From Artocarpus heterophyllus (lineage: Eukaryota; Streptophyta; Magnoliopsida; Rosales; Moraceae): 64,000 bases of DNA. Location: contig CM046349.1 in assembly GCA_025403435.1 (NCBI GenBank), positions 25,915,854 through 25,979,853 on the forward strand. The letters run 5' to 3'. Positions 23,349 to 34,739 of the stretch are shown piece after piece (the stretch's first letter is position 1; each line of letters opens with the position of its first letter). A program made the translations under genes and the position numbers. The notes under the pieces are model-generated. The model had not been told where the DNA came from. It worked only from the letters and a program-made list of their open reading frames with translations, and searched no databases.

Positions 23349-26300
23349 ATGTCTAAAAACGCTTTATCATTGATACTTCACCAAAACCTATTAACCGGTG
23401 AGAACTATAACGATTGGAAACGGAACCTGGATATCATCTTGTCCTTTGAGAAACTGAAATATGTACCGACAACCCCTTGTCTTCTCGAGCCTACAGGAGA
23501 CTCAACTAATGAGCAATTCTAAGCATATGATCGCTGGAAAGATGGTAATGATCAGGCCCGCTGCTATGTTATGGCTAGCATGAACAATGTGCTGTAGGCT
23601 CAACATCAGGATTATGAGACTGCAAAGCAGATCTTGGAAAATCTTGAGGATATGTTTGGAGGCCAAGCCATAACAAAACAGAAAAGGGCGCTTCAGAAAC
23701 TTTTAAACTGTAGACAGAGGCCAGGGACATCTGTAAAGGAGCACATGATGTTGGTCATGGGTTACCTCATTGAGGCTCAAACCAATGGAGCCGACATCGA
23801 TGCTAAAACTTAGATGACTATGGTCTTTGAGACTCTATCTAAGGAATTTATTCCATTTAGAGCTACTTTTAATTTAAGCAATAGATGGGATATGACCTTA
23901 ACAGAACTGATGAAACAGTTACAGGAGTTTGAACTACTGATCAGGGAGTCTCCTGCAGGTGGTGAGGCCAACATGGTAGCTACTACTGATTCCAATCCTA
24001 ACTCTGGAAATGGAAAGAAGCAATGGGCCAAGAACGGGAAGTCTTCTATTCCTGCTACTACCAAGAGCAAGAAAAAGAAGAAGAAGAACCCAAAGAAGCT
24101 TAAGTGCTTCTTCTGTGGAAAGGTCAGGCATATCAAGAAGCATTGCAAGGACTTCCTTTCCAAAGAAGGTAGGTGTGATCTTCTATATTTAGAAACCTGT
24201 TTGGTTGAGGAATCCAGTGACATTTGGGTCATAGATTCCGGTGCAACTAATCATGTTTGTGTTTCTCTGTAGGGGTTCAAAAAAACAAGAAGTCTGCTAC
24301 ATGAGGACTTCACGCTTCGGATGGGCGAAGGATCCTTGGTCTCAGCAGAAGTAGTGGGAGACGTCCATTTTTATTTTGATACTTATAGGAATTTAATTTT
24401 GCGAGATTGTTTTTATGTTCCTAAATTTAAAAGGAATTTAATTTCTATAGCTTGTTTATTTAAAGACTCATATTTGGTTTCTTTTAATAATAAAGTGGTG
24501 ATTCAAAAAAACAAATCTTTTATCTATTCTGGATGGATGCAAAATAATCTATATTTTATCAAACCTAAGATGGACTTACTGCTTAATGCTGAGATGAATG
24601 ATAATAACTCTAAAAGACTTAAAACTTCTCACTCTATTAAGACTTATCTTTGGCATTTGCGCCTTGGTCATATTAACCTGAAAATGATTCAAAGGTTTGT
24701 AAGGGATAGACCTTTACGTCACTTAAAGGTGGAATCTATACCTCAATGTGAATCTTGTTTGGAGGGTAAAATGACCAAAAGACCATACGGGCCTAAGGGC
24801 AATAGAGCCGAAGGGGTTCTAGAACTCCTCTATAGTGATGTTTGCGGACCAATGAACATCCAATCATGAGGAGGGTATGAGTACTTCATCACTTTTATTG
24901 ACGATTAGTCAATATATGGGTATGTGTACCTGATGCACCACAAAAGCGAAACTTTTGACAATTTCAGGGAGTTTCAGGCTGAAGTGGAAAAACAATTGGG
25001 TAGACCCATAAAAGCACTTCGATTCGATCGAGGTGGAGAATACCTTTCTGATGAGTTCTTAGGACACTTATTAGAGAATAGGATTTTATCCCATTTGACT
25101 GCGCCACACACTCCACAACAGAATGGTGTAGCGGAGAGGAGGAATAGGACTTTATTGGACATGGTAAGGTCCATGATGAGTTATTCATCATTGCCTTTAT
25201 CCTTTTAGGGATATGCACTACAAACCGCATGTTATCTTTTGAACAATGTGCCTTCAAAATCGGCCCCTAAAACTCCTCACGAGTTATGGATGTGCAGGAA
25301 GACATCCTTAAACCATATTCGCATATGGGGATGTCTGGCTCATGTCCTGTTTAAGGATCCGAATAAGTTGGAAGCACATTCGGAAGTTTGCGTGTTTGTA
25401 GGATATCCAAAAGGGATTAAAGGGGGTTATTTCTATAACCCAAAGGAAAATAAAGTCGTGGTTTCAACTAATGCAACTTTCCTTGAGGAGAGTTAATAGA
25501 TGACTTTAAACCTCGAAGCAAAGTGGTGCTTGAGGAGTTAAGGAGTGATTCGATCACTCCGGAGGTTCCGAATGCAACCGTTCCGATCAGTGTAGAAAAA
25601 CCAAACAAACCTGAACAACAACCTCAGGGGTTCGGCGTAGTGGGAGGATCGGGTATCAACCTGAGAGGTATATGTTCAATGGGGAGGTCTTCTTGGCTGA
25701 ACCGGATGAACATGACAGGGATCCTTATACTTATGCAGAAGCTATAGAGGATGTTGATTCAAAACTCTAGACAAAGGCTATAAACATTGAGATGAAGTTT
25801 ATGGAGACTAATCAGGTCTGGGAGCTTGTGGATCTTCTCGAAGGGGTAAAACCCACAGGGTGTAAGTGGATCTACAAGAGGAAAAGAGGAGTGGATGAAA
25901 AGGTTGAAACCTCTAAGGCTAGACTGGTAGCTAAGGGTTATACGCAAAAGGAAGGAATCAATTATAAGGAAACCTTTTCACCTGTAGCCATGCTTAAGTC
26001 CATTTGAATTCTCTTGTCCATAGCTACCGCTCTCGACTACGAGATTTGGCAGATAGATGTCAAGACGACTTTTTTGAATGGCTATTTTGATGAGTCCATT
26101 TATATGAAACAACCATACAGGTTCAAGGTCACGGGTTAAGAGGATAAGGTTTGTAAGCTGCTGAAGTCAATTTTTGGACTTAAGCAGGCTTCTCGTTCTT
26201 GGAACATAAGATTTGATCAAGTGATCAAGACTTATGGGTTCTCACAAAATGTGGATGAACCATGTGTTTATAAACACATTAAGGATGGGAAGGTGGTTTT

Positions 26301-27300
26301 TCTACTGCTCTATATAGATAACATTCTGCTGATTGGCAATGACGTTAGGGCATTGTCATCGGTCAAAATATGGTTGACCAAGCAGTTTGACATGAAGGAC
26401 TTAGGAGAGGCTAATTTTATTCTCGGTATCCACATCTTTCGAGATAGGAAGAACAAAATGATAGCTTTGTCCTAGGCCAGCTACATAGATAAAATTCTCA
26501 AGAGGTTTGCAATGCAGGATTCCAAGAAAGGTGGGCAACCATCTAGGTCTAGAATTACTCTTTCTAAGAAAGACTCTCTAAAGTCTTATGAAGAAAGACA
26601 ATACATGAAAAAGGTGCCTTATGCTTCGGTAGTAGGTAGTCTCGTGTATGCCATGCTTTGCACACGACCGGATATTAGTTATGCGATCGGGATTGTAAGT
26701 CGATTTCAGGTGAATCCAGGACCGAACCATTGGGTTGCGGTAAAGCATATTTTCAAGTACCTGAAAAGGACTCGAGGGTATATGCTTATATATTTGGGTG
26801 AGTACCTGACTCCTCTAGGATATATTGACTCAGATTTTCAATCTTGTCTGGATTCTAGGAAATTGACTTTAGGTTTTGTGTTGACTCTGGGCAGCGATGC
26901 CATCAGTTAGAGAAGTGCTAAGCAAGATTGCACTTCGGATTCAACGATAGAGGCCGAGTATGTGGCAGCTAGTGATGCTTCGAAAGAAGCAGTGTGGCTC
27001 CGCAAGTTCCTTGGGGATCTTGAGGTTTTTCTTGGTATGGATAAGGTGGTATCACTATACTGTGATAACAGTGCGGTGGTAGCCAATGCTAAGGAACCAA
27101 GATTTCACAAGAAGAGTAAGCATATTGATTGGAAGTATCATGTGATAAAGGACTTTTTTGAGGACGGGCATGTCACGGTGTACAAGATTGCGTCAGAGGA
27201 CAATTTAGCTGATCCATTTACGAAGACACTTATTGGGAGAGTCTTCGAGAAGCATGTGGAAGCTATGGGGATGCGAGATTTGTCATATTTACTCACTTAG
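23349..27300 (+). pseudogene. Copia gag-pol polyprotein, broken
   Basis: Gag starts at the ATG at 23349. A zinc knuckle (CFFCGKVRHIKKHC) lies at 24105-24146, the protease motif DSGA near 24233, and the integrase His-Cys finger at about 24650-24770. The integrase core follows, with GGEY near 25030 and NGVAERRN near 25122. RT runs from about 25860 and RNase H from about 26830 to 27300. From 23349 to 25496 everything is in one frame; a frameshift lies between 25496 and 25790, and the rest is in another single frame. There are 12 premature stops, at 23520, 23595, 23811, 24270, 24867, 24906, 25206, 25768, 26005, 26137, 26473 and 26908. At 26311-26322 the RT catalytic box reads YIDN, with the second aspartate lost. 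It cannot encode active protein. Confidence 0.92.
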
Positions 27301-27304
27301 TGCA

Positions 27305-27314
27305 AGTGAGAGAT
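27305..27314 (+). other. Polypurine tract of copia element
   Basis: AGTGAGAGAT sits directly before the 3' LTR and after the RNase H stop codon, as in other copia elements (typical form GTGGGAGAT). Confidence 0.75.
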
Positions 27315-29322
27315 TGTTAGACATGTATGCCCTAAGGAGTAAAAATGTAATAAGTTTTTGGATACATTTTTATCAATAAAGAATTTATTCATTATTTATA
27401 TACCAAATCTTATCCTCTTTATGTTCATATTTGTTGAATGTATGTTAAGCAAACAATAGTCTGAGACTGTCGGTCTAAACCTTAAGAATTAGGCATATGA
27501 TGGATGGATTATGCGAAAGACACGATTCTTAAGGTGATGGTCTAAATCATACGATCCACAATCGAGGGAATAAAGTTGGGCGCTTTATTCATGCAAAGAT
27601 TGTTATATTGTCTATCTTCCTTTTGGGAAATGGTTTGTCTTGACCATCGGAGGTGGACTCCATGAATAGAAACATTGGCACGTTGTCATAGTGACGATGT
27701 GTTGGATCGGGACATAAAGTGAATTGATTTGGATTAATAATTCTGTCTCGGCAAATCGATTCACTTTAGACAATCATTTATGTTGTATCTTAATCCTAAG
27801 ATGAATAGTGGGACCGTTGTCTTGGCTTGTGTCTTTTGATGTACCAAAGGATGACACCCACATCTTAATAGTGGTATGCATGCCGGTACGTTGGAGGCAT
27901 GACTCTTGATCGTGTAGACCTGTTATTTATAGATATGGAATCCATAGCTCCTTTTTAGGAGTAACGATATCCTTTTATATGTGTTATCCTGTAATTGGAA
28001 AACTGGAGCGCTCAACCATTTAGATACATAGGTGTAACCAAATGATATACTGTCATTGGATAGTAAGTTTTCTGATGGTGAGATAATGCAACGTAAGACA
28101 AAAATAATCGGGAAGGTAAGACAGAACTTATCCTTTAGCCGATTATGGATTATCATATGGGGATACGATACATTATGATATGTCATGGAGACTTAGCTAT
28201 ACGAGCTTCGTAATTCTATATAGTTCGAGAGTGTAGCTCCAAGCTTTTATTAGAGTAGCATTGGAGTTGATAATTATGAAGTGTATATCTTGGATATTGG
28301 GTTTCATAATTATCGGGAGCTTGAACTATATAGGTCTATTTGGTCCCCTTTGCTAGGTCACAACATCCTGTAACGACACGGCGTGTTTTTCCAATAATTG
28401 GTGACTTGTGCCGGATTTATCAGATTGGTTAAAATTTAGAAGAATTAAATAATTCATGTCTGTTTATCGGTTAAATTAATTTTGTAATAAAATAATTCAA
28501 TATAAACTTGTTGAATTATTGGGATCGGATAATTCTTGTCTATTTATCAGTTGATTTAATTTTGGATAAATTAGATCAAGATAAACTTGTAGAATTATTG
28601 GAAATTGATTTATTTTCTTAGAGATTATCTAGATAAAGTTTTTTTGATAAATTAACTTTTCTATTGGGCTATTTGAATTAAATCTGAGACTTTATCCTAT
28701 AGAATCTTGGGTGAAAAATAAAAGATTCGTGAGATTTTTTATTCGACAGTTCGGCCTGCCGATGGACATGTTCGGCTGGCCGATGGGACCTGTTCGGCCT
28801 GCCGATCAGCGAAGGATAAGATCACGCGTTTCCACTTGGATTTTATCAGATATTGATCTGAATTGATTCTGATCCAAATTTTGAGACCTAATCTGATGAG
28901 GACTGACCTTAGGACCAACCTCTATAAATAGGGAGTGATTCTCATAAATTACTTAGGTCAATTGAGAGATTAAGAGAGATACTATGCTAGTGAGAATCTG
29001 AAAACTCCTTGAGAGCTTTTGTTGACAAATCATGAACACTTGCTTTGGGTTCTCTCGATTGGTTGGAAGGAGAGTCACCAGTGGAAGAGCTGTACATGTG
29101 AGCCCACACTCACTCCGGTCGTGGATAGAGAATAGCAAAGAAGACCAGTTGGTTGAGGCTCTTCTGGAATGTTACTTCTCTTCATGTTTTGCGAGGGTTC
29201 TTTGGCATACAAAAGGTTAGTAAGATCTTGTTAATTTATGCATATAGCATGTCAAACTTGTGTTTTAGAAATTACTCTAATGTGAAATTTTTAAAATTTT
29301 GCTGCGTACTATTTTTCCAACA
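27315..29322 (+). repeat. 3' LTR of the copia element
   Basis: 2,008 bp, closely matching the 5' LTR, with TATA at 28923-28930. It ends TTTTTCCAACA before the GAAGT target duplication. Confidence 0.92.
28749..28806. repeat. Palindrome array 5 (copia 3' LTR)
   Basis: Units AGTTCGGCCTGCCGATGG, TTCGGCTGGCCGATGG and TTCGGCCTGCCGATC match array 3. This copy is closer to the consensus than the 5' LTR copy. Confidence 0.8.
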
Positions 29323-29327
29323 GAAGT

Positions 29328-30476
29328 CCCAAAGACATTTGAGCAAGGGCATATTTGGTCGAAGAGGCCGTGGGCACTGAGCGAGGTCATTGTGGCAGTG
29401 GAGTAATTGTATTCAAAGCCAAAAGCATCTCAGCAACAGTCCTTCTTGCTTTGGAAGACCAGCCTCGCCCATTATGACAGGTTCAAGGAGTCCAGCTTAA
29501 CAAATCCTGGTAATGACATCCTACTTGCTCGTAGAGCAAGTGATGATAGCAAGGCGCGGTGCCGTGGACATCCCAGGGCCGAGCACCAACCAATCCAAGT
29601 GGTTAATGGGGGAGCCATCATCGTCCAGTTTTGAGGACTCTTTAGGTGGTTCGCTTGGGTTGGGGCTGCCCATCGTCGACAAAGACCTCGAGGATATGAT
29701 AAGGCATCTCTACCCATTAGGCCAGCTCCAGCCAGATCGAAGGTACACCCCAAGTTTTTTTTCTTTTGTCGAGCATGTCTTGACTTGGTTTTTCTCCTTG
29801 CAAAAATGTCTTCATGGCAAATGTTGAGGTAGAAGAGGTAGAAGATAATAAAGAACTTTTGCCGATCTAAAGAGAAAGAGGTCGTTGGGTTGAAAAGAAA
29901 AAGGACCCAGGAACTCGAACACCCTTGTGCCATTGAGCAGCCAACCACCCCATTGCCATTGATGAGATTAGGGGCCTCATCAAGCCATAGAGCCCATCCC
30001 CCTCCTATCATTGCAGTAGTCACGGCATAGCCAGCCAAGCCGTCAAGGAGGCGTCATGCGTCTCGGCTCCTGATAGTTAAGACCATTGGGGAAGCTGTGC
30101 CAGAGGAGGAGTTTTTTGAGACAGTTCGGGAGAAGATGTTCTCGGAGTGCTTCTGCTCAGGCTTCAAGCTCACAAACAAGGTACGTTTGGCTTAGGTCCC
30201 AAGCTTCTTCTTACTTGGCCTTTTTTTCACTCTAATAATTTGCTCTTGTAGGCCTATTCGTACATGAAGATTGCCGACTTCATCATCGAGTGCACCTTTC
30301 ACCTCGAACAGAGAAGGGCCGAAAGGGCCAGAGAAGAGAAAGATGAAGCGGAGAAAATGCTCGAGGAAAGGGACGCTAAGCTCTCTCGGGCAAAGATCGA
30401 CATGACCCGGGCTAAGGAAGACGTAAGGAAGGCTCGGGAGGAGGCCACCCAAAGCACGGGCTGAGGTAAGCAAGCT
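29328..30476 (+). pseudogene. Plus-strand extra ORF of the Tat element, part 2 (coiled-coil region)
   Basis: This continues the ORF broken by copia. It reads KTFEQGHIWSKRPWALSEV, then a region with stops and shifts. A segment at about 30085-30180 ends KLTNK followed by GTACGT; 30252 follows TTGTAG, so a short GT-AG intron of about 70 bases is plausible. The next block (30264-30464) is a charged coiled coil rich in Glu, Lys and Arg (RRAERAREEKDEAEKMLEER). The ORF is broken again by the solo LTR at 30477. The protein is of unknown function; the coiled coil suggests self-assembly, which is inference. Confidence 0.55.
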
Positions 30477-33400
30477 TGTAATGACCCGCCTATGTTGCCG
30501 TCACTTAACTTGAACATAATCGTAATTTCACCAAACTTTAACATAAAGTACTGAAAATTACGAAATAAAAATTTTTCCTCAAATAGATTCTTAACATATA
30601 ACCTTTAAAAGAATAAAAATCCTTTATCAAAACTTAGTTCCATACAGGAGACAACGTAATTGTAATCATTATGATTTAACGTAATCATAATTCATAAAAA
30701 CTTAACCTTTGCATACCTCATAACATTAATCTCTTAAAACATATAATAATAAAATATCTTCAAAACTTTTCTTTTAAACATAAAAATAATTATTTAAGAA
30801 TTACTTCCTTTAAAACATTCTGTAAAACATACTTAAAAACTGTGACGACTATTGTCGCATTTTAAGTTGAGACCTCGCTCAACCAATGCCTTTAAAATCC
30901 TTTTTAAATCGTTTCTTCAAAACTTAGTAAAAAACATTTATTGAAGCATAGCTTAAAACTTAACTTTACAATCGGATAAAACGTTTCGTAATATATAACT
31001 TAAACTTTAAAAACATTTCTTAACTTTAACTTTCTTGAACTTTGAAAGTACTATATCAAATAATGGAAAAATAACCTTTTCTTTTGGCAACGAAAACATA
31101 CCATAGTGGTATCCATACCCATCTCCGCCGTTCGTCTGTCGCTTACCACTGCCCAACAAATGTCACTAATAGGTTTTCTTACTTACAACATGAACATACT
31201 TAAACGAGCTTTCGCTCAGTAAGTAGGAAATCAGTCTCGCAAAACATAATTAAAAATCCTTTTAATAAAATATGCATGAACATTTTATGCTGCCTTGTCA
31301 ACTTGTTTTATGCTTAATTATGAAAATCCTATAATCATTCATTTCTTTCTTTAACTCTTATCTTTGTTCCATAACTTTCCTTATCTTGTCATCATTTGTG
31401 TTCGTACCAACATCATTAATCATGAGATCATAAACATGATGCTTCCCTTGTAGAAGACTTAAGACATCAAACTCCGAGGTCATCTTTAACTTTACTTTGA
31501 ATACCTCATAGTTAAGGAGGCTGGTACGACACTTTTTATCACTTTCACTTACCTTATTGTGTGAATGCAGTATGACTTAACACTACATATCATCACAATT
31601 ATGTAATCATAAATTGTAAATCGTAAACATACTTAACTTGAGAATGACTAAACAATATGATTTAAATATTGCATTCATCACACATTAATCATAACATTAT
31701 CGTAACATATCATATCATGACATAACATATCATAACATATCATAACATAACACCCATTCTAACATAAAACAGTGTAACAATCGCTGATCATGCATTTTCA
31801 TAATTTTTTATGAACACATTTAAAATATCTTATTTTAAAAATATTCATACTATAGGCGAGATTCCTACTTACTTGGACTTCAAGCTAAGCGGATCTAGTT
31901 GTACCTCGTTGTATTTACAGTATGTGAAGCATCCTCTGCAGTGCTCCTTGAGCAACCATGAATGGCTAAGAATGTTTCTTGGAGATCATACATTGCTGGA
32001 AACGTCATTTTGAACTCTGTTGCTGAAATTTGAATCACCTTGATCTATGTACAGTTGGTACCGGATGATTTTTACTAGAGTAGAATTAGCTTGAACGAAG
32101 GTCACCATCATGCTTAGAGCATCGAAATGAGTCAAGAGGAGGTCTCAAATCGTCGATCGGCGGTCCAGATCACAAAAACCCAAAGTCGCCATTGACCAAC
32201 ATTGACCGACCGTTGATTGCCTTTGACCAGGTTTGACCGACATTGACCGGACTCCGTTGGTAGCTGGGCTCAGGCCTACCCCGCCTAAATCAACCCTTCT
32301 GAGTCCAATAGCGGTGTCAATTTTGCCTAATTCTACCTCTAACATAGCAGGTCAGAGCTCAACATTGATGGCAAAAATGGAGACTTCGATCTTGATTCTC
32401 CGGTGGTAGAAACCCAAAATTGGTTGAGGAGTTTTGCTACCCATCCTCCTATGAGCATTTCCCTTCATCCAATTTGAAGCAACGTGGCTAGGAAGGGCAA
32501 GGATAGAGGCTCCCATGACAGTTGACGGTGGTGGACCTCGAACTCCGTCGACCGTTGATGGGTTGCTGCAATTGAGGTGGGGGAAAGCTTCCCCATCCTC
32601 CTTTGAGCATGCTCGTGTGCTCAATTTGGTCCAACATTGCCAAAATGGTAGAAACAAGCTCACCCATGGTGGCAGCGGCGGGCGCTCTCCATTCACTAGC
32701 CGGCGGCAATGCAATGGCGAAATTGGGTGAGGGCTTTTACTTCCCATCGCCATCTGAGTCGAATGGTGGCAGAGGTGTACCTCACCTCTGCCGTGAGTGG
32801 TGGTTCCAAAGGCAGTGTGATGACGGAGATGTGGTGGCTCCGTCGAGCCTTTCCAGCTAGAGTTGAATGGTGCTGGTACCATCTTGTTCTTCTCTTCATG
32901 TTGAGTTCATGGACACCAAGATCACGTGGATTGGTGGTTAGACGGTGGAGAAATCATGTCAAAAAAATAGGTTTCTCTGCCACTTTGAGCAGCACATGTG
33001 GCTTATTTCGGCGGCATTTTGGGCTGCACAGCACACCGTTGGACTCAACTCGACGAGAGCTTTTCATTGGTGTGAGAGGTGTCAAAAATAGACGTCAAAA
33101 TCTTGACCGAGATTTGAGAGGAGAGAGGGAAAATGTAGAGAGAGAAAGAGCTAATTTTTGTGTGATTTCTCCCTTTTTTTTGAATTTTCAAGTATATATA
33201 TATAGGCACCATTGCTGGTCTTTGATGCCTATATTGTATTGTGGTCGGTTTGATCAAATTCTTGATCCGTAAACTTAAAATTCATTTACACATAACTGTA
33301 CTCTTGTTGAACTTATATCATACACGAATTTCCACATAATTATCATAAGTTGGAAAATTCCACTTTTATCATATAATCTCAATTTAAATCTTTTAAATTG

Positions 33401-33588
33401 AGATTCTTATAATTGCCACCACTATGGCTCGTACATGAAATTAATGAATCGTAAGCTTTTAGTTTAGCAGATTAAAAATAACTATTTTAATATGCTATCA
33501 TAACATTACAAGTACTTAACTAAGTAATTTTGGAAAAATCCCTAATTAATCATGTTTATTAATTCTTGGATTTTTCCCAGTCGTTACA
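30477..33588 (-). mobile_element. Solo gypsy-type LTR, minus strand
   Basis: 3,112 bp, TGTAATGACCC...AGTCGTTACA, with a perfect 5-bp target duplication AAGCT (30472-30476 and 33589-33593). Minus orientation is inferred from a TATATATATATA near 33192 followed on the minus strand by a CT-rich leader (33110-33170), as in other gypsy LTRs, and from a conserved CTTACTGAGC stretch. 32100-33060 is much richer in GC than the rest and shows long chance ORFs. No internal region is present, so this is one LTR left after recombination. It splits the extra ORF of the Tat element. Confidence 0.85.
32192..32248 (+). repeat. Cluster of five TTGACC words (W-box core)
   Basis: TTGACC occurs at 32192, 32202, 32223, 32233 and 32243. 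TTGAC(C/T) is the core site of WRKY transcription factors. In the inferred orientation the cluster lies about 0.9 kb downstream of the LTR's TATA box, so a promoter role is not assured. Confidence 0.6.
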
Positions 33589-33593
33589 AAGCT

Positions 33594-33790
33594 CGGGCCT
33601 CTCTTTAAGCCACTCAGGATGGCCATGAGTGATTTTTGAGGAAGGAGCTGCCTAGTAGGCTGGCCCAGTAGTGGAGGATTTCAAGGCGTCTGCGTATTAT
33701 GCGGACAATTACTATCTCGGGATGAAGGACCTACAAAAGTTTCTCTTAGAAAAGCATCTCGAGGCCCTTGCCATAGATGGTCTCTGATTG
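33594..33790 (+). pseudogene. Plus-strand extra ORF of the Tat element, part 3 (C-terminus)
   Basis: After the solo LTR one frame reads FKASAYYADNYYLGMKDLQK then FLLEKHLEALAIDGL up to a stop near 33785. This resembles the end of antisense ORF proteins of Tat elements. Upstream of it the frame is broken. Confidence 0.45.
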
Positions 33791-34739
33791 TCGAGCCCGA
33801 GGTAGGCGAAAAGGACGAGCAAGTCAGGGTCTAGACTTTCAGAGGGCAAGACACGGTCGTCAACTTGAAAGTCGAGAACAACGATGCTGAGAATGGTAAC
33901 GCTAGGGACAGGGCCTAAAGCTGAGAATATTTTGTATTTATTTGTACTTTTTCTTTTTCTTTGTCTGGGTTTAGGAGGTGCTCGGTCATTTGCACCTCCC
34001 AAAGACAATTAAAAATTTAATGAAATTTTCATTTTTTTTTCCAAGTTTAATGATTTTTGAATTGTATAGATTTTTTCGTTCAATGTTCCTTGGTTATTTT
34101 GATTTTTTTCCAAGTTCATTGTTTCTCAAGTTATATAGATTTTTCGTTTGGCTGAGCAGGAAAGACATCCATTTCTCAAACCTAACTTTTGGACACCCTT
34201 GTTCGATATGTCCAATATGGGCTATCCACAACGACGTGTAGTGCTCTGTAGCCCCTCTTAGACTTATTTAGGTTCTTTAGAACTTTTACTAGTCTAATTG
34301 TGGTAAGGGGTTAAGTTCCCTAGAGTCATCACCATGTCAGGGTGACTCTTGGTCGGGTCGTCCAAAATACATTGGACTAGTAAACTAGTGTTTCAAGTCC
34401 ACTTATTGTCGAAAAATGTGCTGACCAGCCCTGCAGTCCTGATTTAAGGGTGGCCCACCCTTTTTGAAAGTTATGGCTTAGCCTTTCGGATGGGAGTTAG
34501 GGTGGCCCTCCCTCTTTGGGAGTCATGGTCTTTTTTAGTGCGAATTGCTTGGAGGAATTCTTTAAAAGTGTATTTTCATTAACATTTTCTTTTTTGTACA
34601 TTTATGCTCTACTTAGTAGATCTTTTAGTTACAAAAAAAATGAAGCTAGAGGTCAAAAAGGAGTTCTGGTTCTTATTAACAATAGAATTTCTTCAGGTGC
34701 TTGGCATTCCAAGGGTGACTGAGCACATTTCCTTCTATG
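33791..34739. other. Spacer between the convergent Tat ORFs
   Basis: Non-coding sequence between the end of the plus-strand extra ORF and the 3' end of the minus-strand pol. It contains near-repeats such as TTTTTTCCAAGTTTAATG / TTTTTTTCCAAGTTCATTG (34030-34130) and GGGTGGCCCACCC / GGGTGGCCCTCCC (34450-34515). Confidence 0.5.

Larger units (their letters stand above)
19647..29322 (+). mobile_element. Complete Ty1/copia retrotransposon, degenerate
   Basis: 9,676 bp with LTRs at 19647-21667 and 27315-29322, both starting TGTTAGACATG and ending TTTTTCCAACA. It is flanked by a perfect 5-bp target duplication, GAAGT (19642-19646 and 29323-29327). Order of parts: 5' LTR, decayed tRNA-Met-type primer site, long leader with a palindrome array, gag-pol (protease, integrase, RT, RNase H, the copia order), polypurine tract, 3' LTR. 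In the first 200 or so LTR bases I count about six substitutions between the two copies, mostly transitions. It is inserted in the extra ORF of the Tat element. It is not coding-competent. Confidence 0.93.

Noticed and set aside
23810..24232. 140-codon minus-strand ORF overlapping copia gag
   Set aside because: A shadow of the gag reading frame (Lys codons give Phe/Leu runs on the other strand).
29472..30038. 188-codon minus-strand ORF
   Set aside because: It is antisense to the plus-strand extra ORF of the Tat element, has no domain, and codes through intron-like and decayed sequence.
32352..32882. 176-codon minus-strand ORF and its overlapping frames at 32515-33272
   Set aside because: All lie in the GC-rich part of a solo LTR, several frames are open at once, and none shows a known domain; explained by base composition.
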